Shown here in pieces: positions 22,920-32,002 of a DNA stretch of 64,000 nucleotides. How positions within the stretch are numbered: the first letter of the stretch is position 1; the number at the start of each line of letters is the position of its first letter. The stretch lies in the NCBI GenBank assembly GCA_026874595.1, contig CM049310.1, positions 78,485,056 through 78,549,055 of the forward strand, given 5' to 3'. The stretch comes from Sipunculus nudus. Its lineage: Eukaryota > Annelida > Sipuncula > Golfingiida > Sipunculidae. A model generated the notes under the pieces. That model worked only from the letters and a program-made list of their open reading frames with translations, searched no databases and was not told where the DNA came from. The translations under genes were made by a program, and so were the position numbers.

Positions 22920-23110
22920 CCCCAGGGGAGTATATGCTGACCCTCCTTGAAGTGTCAGGCCTTGAGCAGTTCTCTGGCAGCGCGGCAGCCAGCTTAGACA
23001 AGGGCGCACGCTGAGCTGGGCCGGATACAGGATACCTCGCGGACTGCATGGGCCAGAACTAGGTCACGGTTGCATGCACGTGCACAAAGTGCTGCGCTCT
23101 TTGTAAATGT
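22920..23110. other. GC-richer patch of unknown nature
   Basis: About 190 bp with clearly higher GC and several CpG sites (GGCAGCGCGGCAGCC, GGGCGCACGC). It lies between a gag relic and AT-rich DNA. It may be an LTR piece or a promoter-like patch. Confidence 0.25.
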
Positions 23111-23480
23111 GCCATGTGCATATGTTGTGTGATATAAATTTATACATATATATAAATATATATATATAAAGTATATAGAACATTTAAGGATATGACAAGT
23201 ATGTAAACAAATAAACTTAATGTAAATTAAATGAAGACCTAATATTTCATATGTTGTAAATGTTTGGTAAAGAACTTATATTATTTTCACCCTGGCTTAT
23301 TGCTCTAAGTTGCCAGTAGTCCTACATTAATCGAAAATTGCAATAATGTGCCCATCAAATGGATTTACTTCAAGCCACTGATTGATAAATGACTTTGGTT
23401 TTCTATTAGACCTAATTTTTATATATATATATGTGTGTGTGTGTGTGTAAACATGATTATGCAAGTCGTGAATACATCCT
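23111..23480. repeat. AT-rich stretch with (TA)n and (GT)n microsatellites
   Basis: TATA-type repeats at about 23,145-23,168 and an AT/GT run at about 23,421-23,448. No coding support. Confidence 0.7.
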
Positions 23481-23491
23481 TTTATTCCTGC

Positions 23492-24300
23492 AGCTACCCT
23501 ACACCTGACAACTAGTACACAGACGTACCTCAGGCCCTGTTGAGCCATGTGGATGGATTGTTTGCAAATGAACATATGGTAAGTGACTCTATAACAATGA
23601 ATCCCATTTATATTTTATAAATACATGTATAATGAACATTTTCTGCGGATAACATTTCACATGGCACTGTTTCTTGCTTAAATTTTTTTTGTTTTGCAAT
23701 ATTGAAGGCACACATTTTGGGAGATGAATGGGAGGAGGTCTCCTTAATCTAAGGAACTAACTCTCCAATATGAATATTAAATAAAGTACACCTCCAATGT
23801 AGCATCTAAAAAAAATTATCAGGATGACATATTCAGTCATATAAGCTGTGATTCAATGTACACAAAATCCTGCACACAACTCTGACTTATAAAATGTGCT
23901 TCATGGAATTTTACATTTTATTTTGTATTTTCAGACACACTGACTCTGGAGAAAACATTTTCGTTATAGATTTGTAACCCCGAGTAGAAGGAGGGACCAG
24001 GGCAAGTCTATTGTTCAAGTACAGAAGCAGAAAATGAAGAGAGAGCTATATGCTCGTCACGCGGGTAGCCGTCAACCAATCCTTGGAGTGGTAAACTACT
24101 TGCCAGAGAGGAAGCTGAGGTGGATGACAATAAAATAAAGCTATACATTTACTCTTTATGTGAACACTGAAACACACTCAGACAGAACCCTGTCCACATT
24201 GTAAGGAATAATCAGTTGTAGAACTGTTGCAGACAAATACATTTATCACAAGTTACACGACCACTTGGTTTTAATAAATATACGTTCTACTTGAAAATGT
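23492..24300 (+). other. Possible spliced transcript remnant
   Basis: A short block at 23,492-23,577 is bounded by an acceptor-like TTTTATTCCTGCAG and a good donor, ATG|GTAAGT. A second block begins after TTTTGTATTTTCAG (ending 23,934) and contains a basic open frame of about 58 codons (motifs RYRFVTPSRRR, GVVNYLPERK). That frame ends at a TAA at about 24,139, inside an AATAAAATAAAG signal. The phase-zero join of the two blocks meets a stop almost at once, so it may be noncoding, decayed or chance. I do not recognise the peptide. Confidence 0.2.
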
Positions 24301-24319
24301 CTGTTATTATTACTATTAC

Positions 24320-24333
24320 CTTATATATACATG

Positions 24334-24373
<40 letters not shown>

Positions 24374-24392
24374 AAGAGAGAGAGAGAGTGAA
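24320..24392 (+). repeat. (AT)n-(GA)n compound microsatellite
   Basis: TATATATA passes directly into GAGAGAGA, with a few AAAG interruptions. Confidence 0.9.
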
Positions 24393-24404
24393 TATGGATG
24401 AACC

Positions 24405-24560
24405 TGAGGTCCATGACAACCAATAGGTTGTCACAGCAAACATTTGACAACCCTTTTTACAACCCTAGAGGGTTGTCAAATTGAAACTTTGACAACCTAG
24501 GTTGTTGTTTTAGGCATACCCATCTGACAACCCTAAAGTTGTTGATTTGACAACCCTATG
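24405..24560. repeat. Cluster of TGACAACC sites in both orientations
   Basis: Within about 150 bp, TGACAACC(C) or its complement (G)GGTTGTCA occurs at least seven times (about 24,414; 24,426; 24,445; 24,470; 24,490; 24,525; 24,548). Near-matches such as GGTTGTTG also occur. Adjacent copies are in opposite orientation and can form nested hairpins. It could be a foldback element end or a protein-binding array. Confidence 0.75.
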
Positions 24561-24759
24561 TTTTCAGTGTGTGTGTCGTAGTGGGCATGAAAGATGATGA
24601 AGCAGTAGGTTTACAACCAGACATTTGGATGGAGTGGCTTGTGAGGAATTATACTGATATCCCTCTAGTGCTAGAGATACCACAATTAAGTTTTAAAGAT
24701 TCTCAGAGATGCATTTTGAGAACGTTTTACTGCACAGATAAAGACACTTTAGTATGAAA

Positions 24760-25260
24760 GAAAACAATACTCTGGTGAGAGCATCACTGAAATCTCACAT
24801 GCTCTTTTAGATCTTATGGATAGGTTAGGAGCTTACACTTCCCAGTCTGTAAAAGAGCTGTTACTCAGAGAGGTATTTGTGGAGAAAGTGTATGATAAGA
24901 TGTTTAGGAGAGAGGTTAGGAAGAAAGTCAGGGACAATCCTGATATTTCCTTTATTGAGTTACACTCCTTAGCCATGCTGGGTGAGGATACTGGGGGGAA
25001 AGGAAAGGTTGGTTCTGTCAGGTCTGTCAAGGTGGGTGAGATGCATGGCGTGCAATCCTACCTGAACGAGGTGGTTAAGGTTCAGGAACAGTTGTGTGAA
25101 TGTATAAAAATGTATAAAACAACTGACAACCATCTGGAGTAAGGTCACAACCTTCACATAATCCGCATTTGACTTGCTTCAATTGTGGACGAGTAGGTAT
25201 GTCTGGAGAAGGTGCCCATCCCCCCCCTGCACACAGTTCACCCTAGTGTAATGGGAAGGG
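24760..25260 (+). pseudogene. Ty3/gypsy-type Gag relic (third)
   Basis: One frame from about 24,763 reads YSGESITEISHALLDLMD and continues into the 108-codon open frame at 24,816-25,142 (motifs VKELLLREVFVEKVYDKM, RREVRKKVRDNPD). This is followed, with shifts, by a knuckle-like stretch (CFNCGRVG, then GAHPP, and HTVHPSVMGRG). It matches the organisation of animal gypsy Gag: capsid helices, a coiled stretch, then a CCHC box. The start is missing, the second knuckle half is damaged, and a stop separates capsid from nucleocapsid. Confidence 0.65.
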
Positions 25261-25429
25261 GATTCTGGCCAGGGCAGAGAGGCAGAGGCAACCACCATCA
25301 GTAAGCCACTGCAGCTGTACCACCACAAGAGGAGTGATGACATCTAGTTCTGAAGTACAACCATCAGTTTCTGCTTCATCAACCCAAAAGGTTCTACTAC
25401 TCCCACAGATATATATAAACATGCTACTG

Positions 25430-25960
25430 GTCGGTTTCCTGTATTAACACTTAAATTTGGATCAGTTTATGTGTTATGTTATGTAGGCAGTGGATTTCTT
25501 GGGTACCAGATATTGGATACTTCTAATTTAATAACCCTTAAAGCCAGAAATGGACTTGAAATACCATATATTGGATATATTGAAAAAGATATAGAGATCA
25601 TGAACACTACCTTGAGGAATTGTGGAATTTTGATAGAGAAAGATCCCACATGTGGCCCAGTTACAGTCCCAGGCCTCTTGGCCATGAATGTTCTGTGAAG
25701 TACCTGCCTTCAATGATCTATTGAATCAGCAACAAACCAGTTATCCAGTAGAGGTGGCAGGAATTACTGCTGTCCTGGTGTCAGCAAACACAATCTGTGA
25801 CATCCAAGTAACTGTAGCTCAGGTAAATGGTTCAGCTATGATGAAACCAATGGTCGATCACCTTTTGCCAGACAATTTATTCTTAGTTCGTTCTGTGATA
25901 CATAAGTGTCACGGGTATCATTTATACCGTCCATTGCTGCCATCTATGTATTAATATGCT
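25430..25960 (+). pseudogene. Gypsy-type protease-region relic
   Basis: Downstream of the gag relic and in the same direction. Open frames at 25,471-25,698 and 25,688-25,954 contain LKARNGLEIPYIGYIEKD, GPVTVPGLLAMNVL, and then ANTICDIQVTVAQVNG. These resemble the flap and C-terminal half of a retropepsin-type domain and the spacer before RT in gypsy elements. The catalytic DSG/DTG is not readable because of a frameshift just before 25,470. A one-base shift near 25,690 separates the two frames. Confidence 0.5.
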
Positions 25961-27230
25961 CCTATGTATTAATATGACATAGTCAGGTTAACTGAGACAA
26001 TCAGAAGGCATCATTTATCCGGGTTATCAAGCAACTAGGTATGCAAGATGTTACTGGATTGTCCGAGCTAAATATCTTAGAGGAATCTGTCGTTTTTCGC
26101 CCTTCCTTCAATTGGTGTCTCTCACTAATAAATGACTCCGTCAAACCATTGTCTTTATTCTCCACTCGGGCCACAAATCGCGCAGCCAGCAGGATCGGTG
26201 TGGAGAGGGACAATACTCCTGGAAGAGGTGACCCAAGGCTGTTGTGATGACGCCATGATGTCAGGCCTTCTGTGAGAGTACGGCTGTTGTTTTGTGTTGT
26301 ACCGGGACACTCCTGTGGTGGTCACTCGACTGGTTTTCTGTGATGGTTGACCATAGTTGGGGAATGGGAAGCTGATGTTAGGGCTAAGTTAGCCACCCAT
26401 CTAGGGCCAAAGGGAGCCCAGGCATACAGGAGCCCATTTCATACTGCAACATTTGGGAGGTCAGGCCAGAACGGAGGTAGATAGTCCACCTTAGATCCGT
26501 GTAATCCTGAGGAGATACTTGACGTGCTTCTCTGCACCTTTGGGGTTGTAGACCATTATTCGCTCCCATGACTACAGCAGCACTTCTTCTCGTACATACA
26601 AGGATGGCAAGACCTGATGGGATGCTCTCATGAGCTGCTACAGATGTTTAACGGCATAGTCCATCTAGAACCTTCTTGGGAAAAGACCCAGGAGAATGCC
26701 CTTAAGGGACACCTGGCAGAAGCTGTCAAGGATCAGGGGCTCCAATGAAAACTCTGCTGACTTAACTTAGAATCACTAAGGTTGTCCTACTTTGAGAAAC
26801 GTGATAGGGCCCTAGAGTGGCTTGGGCCAGACAGTGACAACCCCCCCCCCCCCCCCAACGAAGCCTTGTCAGTCACGAGGTAATCACAAGTGATGTTGTG
26901 CTCAAAAGCAGTAAATGGCAGTCTTGAGTCTTTAAACTGGCAGCCTTGACTGAGTTGTTGCAGCAGCAGAGTTTTAATTTAGGCCCAGCCAGTTTCCTCA
27001 TCAGCCAAGTGTAAGAGATAACAGCTGAAGGCTCTGCTGGCTATGTTCTTCACTCGAACATTTCAGAAAGGACTGCCCTGAGAGAGGAAAGAAGCAGAGC
27101 TCTTCCTCTTGTACCAGTCAGACTTCCCCAAATGCATGGGGCCTGCTGTGGAAGGCCATGCTGCAGGCCACAGTACCCTTGGAATAGGGTCAGTTTTGGA
27201 GAATGCAGTTTGGAGTTGCCCTGAAGCTGT
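25961..27230. other. Unassigned, partly GC-richer segment
   Basis: Where gypsy RT would be expected, no RT motif could be read in any frame. The segment has many CpG and CTG/CAG-rich stretches and a poly(C) run at 26,840-26,855. It may be an unrelated insertion, LTR material or strongly decayed pol. Short frames on both strands are not supported. Confidence 0.35.
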
Positions 27231-27234
27231 TGTT

Positions 27235-27360
27235 AGTAAAGGGGGCTGAGCCATTCATTGTTGAGGTAGATGCAAGTAATCATGGATAAGGGGCTGTCCT
27301 CTATCAAGTACAGGATGACGGGAATAGGGTAACATCATATGACAGTCGGGCATTGCATGG
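27235..27360 (+). pseudogene. Gypsy RNase H relic, left part
   Basis: The frame reads KGAEPFIVEVDASNHG, then GAVLYQVQDDG and SYDSRALHG. This is the start of a retroelement RNase H domain with the catalytic VDAS motif. It stops abruptly at the CATGG target duplication (27,356-27,360) where a nested LTR element begins. Reading resumes at 28,578 in a continuous domain order. Confidence 0.7.
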
Positions 27361-27456
27361 TGTAAAGTGTGTCTCAACCAGAGGTTGCCAGGGTGGAATT
27401 GTCTCTGTAATGTTATATGGCTGGTTAAACATGTGAAGCCAGTCTGACCTACCACT
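27361..27456 (+). repeat. Truncated 5' LTR of nested element
   Basis: Matches the start of the LTR at 28,430 through CAGAGGTTGCCAGGGTGGAA, CTGTCTCTGTAATGTTATATGG and TGTGAAGCCAGTC. The remaining third of the LTR is missing. Confidence 0.8.
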
Positions 27457-27474
27457 TAATCAAATTTGGACTTC

Positions 27475-28191
27475 AAAATCTGGTCTTAAGAATGCAGATT
27501 GAGCATAAAATGTCAAGTCCATACCACAGTCAATCAAATGGATGTGCAGAAGCACATGTAAAAATCGCAATAAGGCTCATGCCGAAATGTGCTAAAGTAA
27601 GGGAGGACCTGTATCTAGGACTCCTAAACTTAAGAAATATACCTGTGGAAGGACTAAATGTTAGTCCTGTACCTGATGAGTTGGTGTACAAAAACACTCA
27701 TACCATCATCTGATGAAGCCCTCCTGCCAGTCAGTTTTGACCCACACTCTGTGAAAACAGCAAAGGAGGAAAAGCAGGCCATCAGTGCTCAGTACTACTC
27801 TCAGAGAAAGCAGCTTAAACCTCTAAATCAAGGTGATAAAGTAAAAGTACAACTTCTCACTGCAAATAAGTCATCATTGGAATCGGAGACTGTGTCCAAA
27901 AAAGTAAGATCATATGAGGTCGTCACTGAGAGTGGCAGTATCTATCATAGAAACAGGAAGTTCCTGCGAGCTAGCCAAATACCAGTACGTATACCAGATC
28001 AAAATGTGAGTGACAATACAACACAATCTTCACCAGAGAAAACAGTTCAAAACAGTGATACACTCACTAAATCACCAATCTCAACTACTAGCAAAACAAA
28101 GAGCCCAGAAAAACATGTGGACGCGCAGAAGGAACCTTATCCAACCAGATCAGGAAGGCTTGTTAAAACCACAAGAAAGCTTAATGTGTAA
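27475..28191 (+). pseudogene. Gypsy integrase C-terminal relic
   Basis: The first frame (27,492-27,713) has SSPYHSQSNGCAEAHVK, the end of the DDE core where the glutamate falls in CAEA, followed by LLNLRN. The second frame (27,658-28,191, 177 codons) continues with SFDPHSVKTAKEEK, LNQGDKVKVQLL, SYEVVTESG and a Ser/Thr-rich tail ending in a TRSGR..KTTRKLNV motif. This is typical of integrase C-termini in gypsy elements. A frameshift between 27,658 and 27,713 separates the two. It belongs to the nested element, and its stop lies about 240 bp before the 3' LTR. Confidence 0.75.
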
Positions 28192-28429
28192 TAATTATGC
28201 ATGGACAAGCAATCACCATAATTTCAGTTGGTATTTCTAAACCATATGACAATTTCATATATTTCATGGTCAGTATAATCTTGGGCTCGTAAAAGAACAA
28301 TATAAAACAGTCATAACTTTGTGGACTCATTTTATTAGTATAAAAATATCAAGTAGTAAAGCCTGTTTATAATCTGATATTGGAACAAAAAAAAACCCAT
28401 GCATACATATTCTCTCATATAAGGGAAGA

Positions 28430-28572
28430 TGTTACGTGTGTCTCGACCAGAGGTCGCCAGGGTGGAACTGTCTCTGTAATGTTATATGGCTGATTAAACA
28501 TGTGAAGCCAGTCCCTCTTACCACTGGAATTACTGTGTGTGTGACCAAATATTTGTGACGGAAAATGTAACA
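28430..28572 (+). repeat. 3' LTR of nested element (143 bp)
   Basis: TG...CA bounded, preceded by a polypurine tract at about 28,421-28,429 and followed by CATGG. It is short for a gypsy LTR. Confidence 0.75.
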
Positions 28573-28577
28573 CATGG

Positions 28578-28800
28578 TGCAGAGAGAAATATGGGATCAT
28601 AAAGCTCATGGAAACTTGAGGTGTTAGCATTCAAGTGGGCAGTAACTTAAAATTCAATGATTACTTACTTGGCTCTGAGTTTACAGTTTACACATATAAC
28701 AATCTTCTGAACTATTTGATGACAACAGCTAGACTTGGAGCAGTGGAGCAATGTTGGGCATCAGATCTAGCAAGTTTCAACTTTATTATCAAATATCAAT
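28578..28800 (+). pseudogene. Gypsy RNase H relic, right part
   Basis: Continues the domain begun at 27,235. It reads KLEVLAFKWAV, then FNDYLLGSEFTVYT, then TTARLGAVEQCWASDLASFN. This is the standard second half of retroelement RNase H, with the usual TDNNPL reduced to TYNNLL. It contains at least one stop and a shift, then passes into the 0.44-kb repeat. Confidence 0.7.
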
Positions 28801-29232
28801 TTTTTATTTTATTTTATATGGGAAGCTCTATGTGCTGTTCTCTGTAATATTTACAAAGGGATGTAGTCTGGAAAGCTGCTAACAGGGGACAGCACCTGAT
28901 CAAGCAATGCCCCTGGACGAAGGACCTGTCTTAGTACAATTGGGTGATGACCTCTGCCCAAACGTCTGGGCCCTTGTCCAAAGGAAAGGGATTAGTGTTA
29001 TGTGAAACTGGGGTTCACTGTCTGGGAAAAACATGCCTCTGTTGGACAGGTTCAATGGCTGTTATATTTGTTGTAACAAAATGAACATATGTGTATGAAT
29101 TTACAAAGAAGATCATGACTTGATGTGACTTGAAAGGGATATTACAAATGTCTCAGAAAACCCTGTGATGGAGCTTGTTCCAACCTCCTTTCACAAGAAT
29201 GAGAGTGAAAACAAGGACCAGATGTACAGTCA
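28800..29232 (+). repeat. 0.44-kb interspersed repeat, copy 2
   Basis: Partner of 20,905-21,345. It lacks the 39-bp hairpin. It again sits immediately downstream of a gypsy coding relic. Confidence 0.75.
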
Positions 29233-29485
29233 GTAATTTGCATGTCTGCTAAATCAGATAATATGTAATAAGGGGTGAAGTAACTATTTGCAATACATAT
29301 TTCTTGAATATTCACACTGTTAACTTATATACTTTAAGATTTCACATCATTACTTCTTCGCATTTTTATACATAATTAGCTCTACTACATTAAACTATAC
29401 ATTCACCATACTTCAGGTGCTACTTGTACATGTGTGTATGTTGATCAATGAATTGGTGATTGGAACCTGATACTCATTTACAATA
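29233..29485. other. AT-rich spacer, no gene seen
   Basis: Nothing recognisable between the 0.44-kb repeat and the next gypsy relic. Confidence 0.4.
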
Positions 29486-29486
29486 G

Positions 29487-29890
29487 TGACTCGTCTGATT
29501 ACTCATTCAGTTTAAACTCTAAATATGGTGATAAAGCCAATGTTGTGGTGGAGCTTGTCATCGTTAAGATGATCGTCGATTCAGGACCCCCCAAATCATT
29601 GACAGTGATTTGTGGGAGAGCTTGAAATCACAACACATCAAATGTCAAGCTGTGTCTGCCAAAGGAAAGACTTTGTATACATACGCTAGTGAGGTAGCAC
29701 TGCCAATGAAAGGTATGGTCAATGCTCTTTTTGAAATGCCTGAGAAGCAGACTTGAGCTGATGTTATTGTCGTTGATAGTAAAGTCACCGCTGATGTGTA
29801 AACAAACAGCTACTAATTTAGGTATTCTACAAATAAAATTACCAGAGTTCAAGTTCAGGAGCAAACATAAGAAATTGTTTTGCGAAATCA
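29487..29890 (+). pseudogene. Gypsy aspartic protease relic
   Basis: Frames read SSDYSFSLNSKYGDKANV, VIVKMIVDSG (catalytic DSG at about 29,580), QHIKCQAVSAKGKTLYTY, then TNLGILQIKLPEF. This is the order of a gypsy retropepsin including its C-terminal Leu-Gly-hydrophobic motif. Several stops and shifts are present. The next recognisable domain, only a few bases later, is RNase H, so RT is absent. Confidence 0.6.
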
Positions 29891-29891
29891 A

Positions 29892-30330
29892 AGATGGTGA
29901 GTGATGCAAAGACTCTTGCATATTTCATGCTAGGATGCAAGACCACTGTGGTTGCTGATGCGAGCCCAGTTGGGTTAGGGACCATCATACTACAAGAACA
30001 ACAGGATCAGCATTGTGTGATAAATTGCACCAGTTACAGTCACACTGATACTGAAAGGCTTTATTCTCAGAGAGAGAAAGAGGCCTAGGTTATCGTGTGG
30101 GCATGCAAAATATTTTGAACTTATCTTTTGGGTTTCGAGTTTGACCTAGTTATGGACCATCAACCGCTAGGGATCATATTTTCGCCTTGAGAAAAGCCAT
30201 CGCTCTCAAAAGGTGGCTTTTGCAGATGTTGCCATTCAATTTCAATGTGAGATACTCGCCCGGCAAGGGGAACATTGCCAATCCATTATCAAAAACTGGG
30301 TTGACAGCACAACCCAGTGACTGACCATCA
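29892..30330 (+). pseudogene. Gypsy RNase H relic joined directly to protease
   Basis: An open frame at 29,894-30,088 carries TTVVADASPVGLGTIILQEQ, with the RNase H ADAS motif, then YSHTDTERLYSQREKEA. After a stop come VMDHQPLG and FNVRYSPGKGNIAN, the C-terminal RNase H signature. The usual RT block of about 600 bp upstream of RNase H is missing, implying an internal deletion near 29,890. Confidence 0.65.
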
Positions 30331-30600
30331 GTGTTCAGCACAGTTGGGAAGGAATACATCTATTTCGTAGCTTCTGAGGCTGTGCCATAGTGATGATGAT
30401 TTGGGAATTCTGAGAAGCTTCCCAAGATGACCTGATAATATGCAAATTGCATAAGTGCATAGAAACAGGCAACTGGCAAAACAACAGTGAAAACAATACA
30501 TGTATGTTGAAGATGAACTTTCTTTCATTGGTAGCTGTGTACTTAGGGGTAACCATTTTGTATTCCCTTAGGCTCTTTAGAGTAAGGTGTTAGACACAGC
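30331..30600 (+). other. Tether between RNase H and integrase
   Basis: Decayed linker. Fragments such as YFVASEAVP and ELSFIGSCVLRG, followed by LDTAHEGHKG, suggest the usual spacer before the integrase HHCC domain. Confidence 0.35.
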
Positions 30601-31684
30601 CCATGAAGGTCACAAAGGGACTGTTAAAACAAAACAGTGCCCACATTCAAAGCCTGGTGGTTGGGCAAGGACCAACAAGCAGAGACAGCATACAAATCAT
30701 GCTGCGGATGTCAGATCATCAAAAAACAGAGCAAACCAGAACTGATGGTTAAAACAGAACTTCTGCCAGGAAGATGGCAAGACCTTAGTGCAGGTATCAT
30801 CTTACCGTTGCCATCAGGCCACTATCTGATAGTTGTGGGGTACTATTACAGTAGGCTTTATGAAGTCAAATTCATGAAGGAAATAACGGCATCAAAATTG
30901 ATAGATACTTTGGAGGACATTTTCACCACTCACATGCTTCCGGTTACATTGACTACAGTCCACAATTTAGTTCTAAGGAGTTTGAAGACTTTTTACAGAA
31001 CATAGGTATCAGATCTGATATACCATATTGGCCACAAGCCAATGGAGTAGTCAAATGCAAGAAAGGATTTAAAGTTATTTAAAATATGTTAAGCTGAGAA
31101 CAAAGACTTCAGGAAAGTTGCGTATAGAACAATACATCACTCCACAACAGCAGATTTATTGTTTGGTCCTAAATGCAAAACCAAATTAGAAGAGCTGAGA
31201 GACATAGAGATGAATGATGCAGTGCATGATAGACGCACTGAAATGAAAATCGGAGGGAAAACTATTCGCTTACACACAGAAAGGCACAGTAAACAGAGAT
31301 GTTCAGGTAGGGGACTGTTACTAAGGTATGGAGTTTATTTAGATGGGGAGAGAGTAATGGTTGAGCAGAAGAAATGAAATGAAATCTCCACTCAGTACCA
31401 TCCCGACCTGGCAGAGGTGATAAACAGAAAAAGAAACAGCGTTGTAGTTCAAACTGATGATGGAACCAATATGCAGAGGTATGGGACTTATGTAAAGAAA
31501 TAAATTGTCAGTGATGAGCAATTAGTTGAAAATATGCTGACACAACAAAATCAGGATCCAGAGATGGTTAGAGTGCCTAGTGATCAGTTGTTTATAGAGG
31601 GGCAACACATGATGGAAATGGTTATTGATAGACCTCACAGAGAGAAAATGTTGCAAGGATGATTCAGGGACATTGTGATAGAGT
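30590..31684 (+). pseudogene. Gypsy integrase relic, cut by BEL insertion
   Basis: Begins with the zinc-binding region (AHEGHKGTVKTK, then CCGCQIIKKQ). It continues in the 122-codon frame at 30,637-31,005 with GHYLIVVGYYYSRLYEV, the core beta strands where the usual first catalytic aspartate has become glycine or tyrosine. A later segment has IGHKPME, the decayed WPQANGEVER motif. Then come MFGPKCKTKL, an RGLLLRYG segment and TDDGTNMQR in frames at 31,159-31,521. The coding trace runs to 31,684, where the BEL/Pao element is inserted in AGAGT. Confidence 0.7.
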
Positions 31685-31935
31685 TGTTGAGGACAGACTG
31701 TATTATTTTGTTATTATCATACCACTGTATTTACCCCCCCCCCCCCCTTTTGTCTCTGCACAGAGTAACGTGCTGCCATCTATAAACCATTCCCGTACTA
31801 CATAATGTTGCTCTCGTATGTTAGAGGTATTTTATAAACAGTCCAGCTATTGTTTCATCACAAGAAGTTTGTTCAGTTTTTTTCTCTGTGTTTGTGTGAC
31901 TGCCACGGTGTTGAGCTTGTCTTTGGTCCTCAACA
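31685..31935 (+). repeat. BEL/Pao 5' LTR
   Basis: 251 bp, TG...CA bounded, with 7-bp inverted ends (TGTTGAG/CTCAACA). It contains a 14-base poly(C) run and TATAAA at about 31,832, a possible promoter element. Confidence 0.92.
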
Positions 31936-31938
31936 TTT

Positions 31939-31956
31939 TGGTGCCCTGACTTCGGG
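31939..31956 (+). promoter_or_regulatory. Candidate primer binding site of BEL element
   Basis: TGGTGCCCTGACTTCGGG begins three bases after the 5' LTR and would pair with a tRNA 3' end reading ...GGGCACCA. The tRNA isoacceptor is not assigned. Confidence 0.6.
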
Positions 31957-32002
31957 AATGTTTCCTGTTTGCGGTGGCAGATAGTTAGCAGAGAAAAGGA
32001 GC

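Larger units (their letters stand above)
27356..28577 (+). mobile_element. Nested, internally deleted gypsy LTR element
   Basis: Element 27,361-28,572 (1,212 bp) sits between direct CATGG duplications (27,356-27,360 and 28,573-28,577). The right LTR spans 28,430-28,572: it starts TGTTACGTGTG, ends TGTAACA, and is preceded by a purine tract AAGGGAAGA. The left end (27,361 to about 27,456) matches only the first 95 or so bases of that LTR. The sequence then jumps directly into the C-terminal half of integrase. So the rest of the 5' LTR, gag, protease, RT, RNase H and early integrase were lost. Removing it restores the host element's RNase H reading. Confidence 0.8.

Noticed and set aside
25961-26600. 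Open frames on both strands around 26.0-26.6 kb as pol remnants
   Set aside because: No RT, RNase H or integrase motif could be read in any frame; left unassigned.
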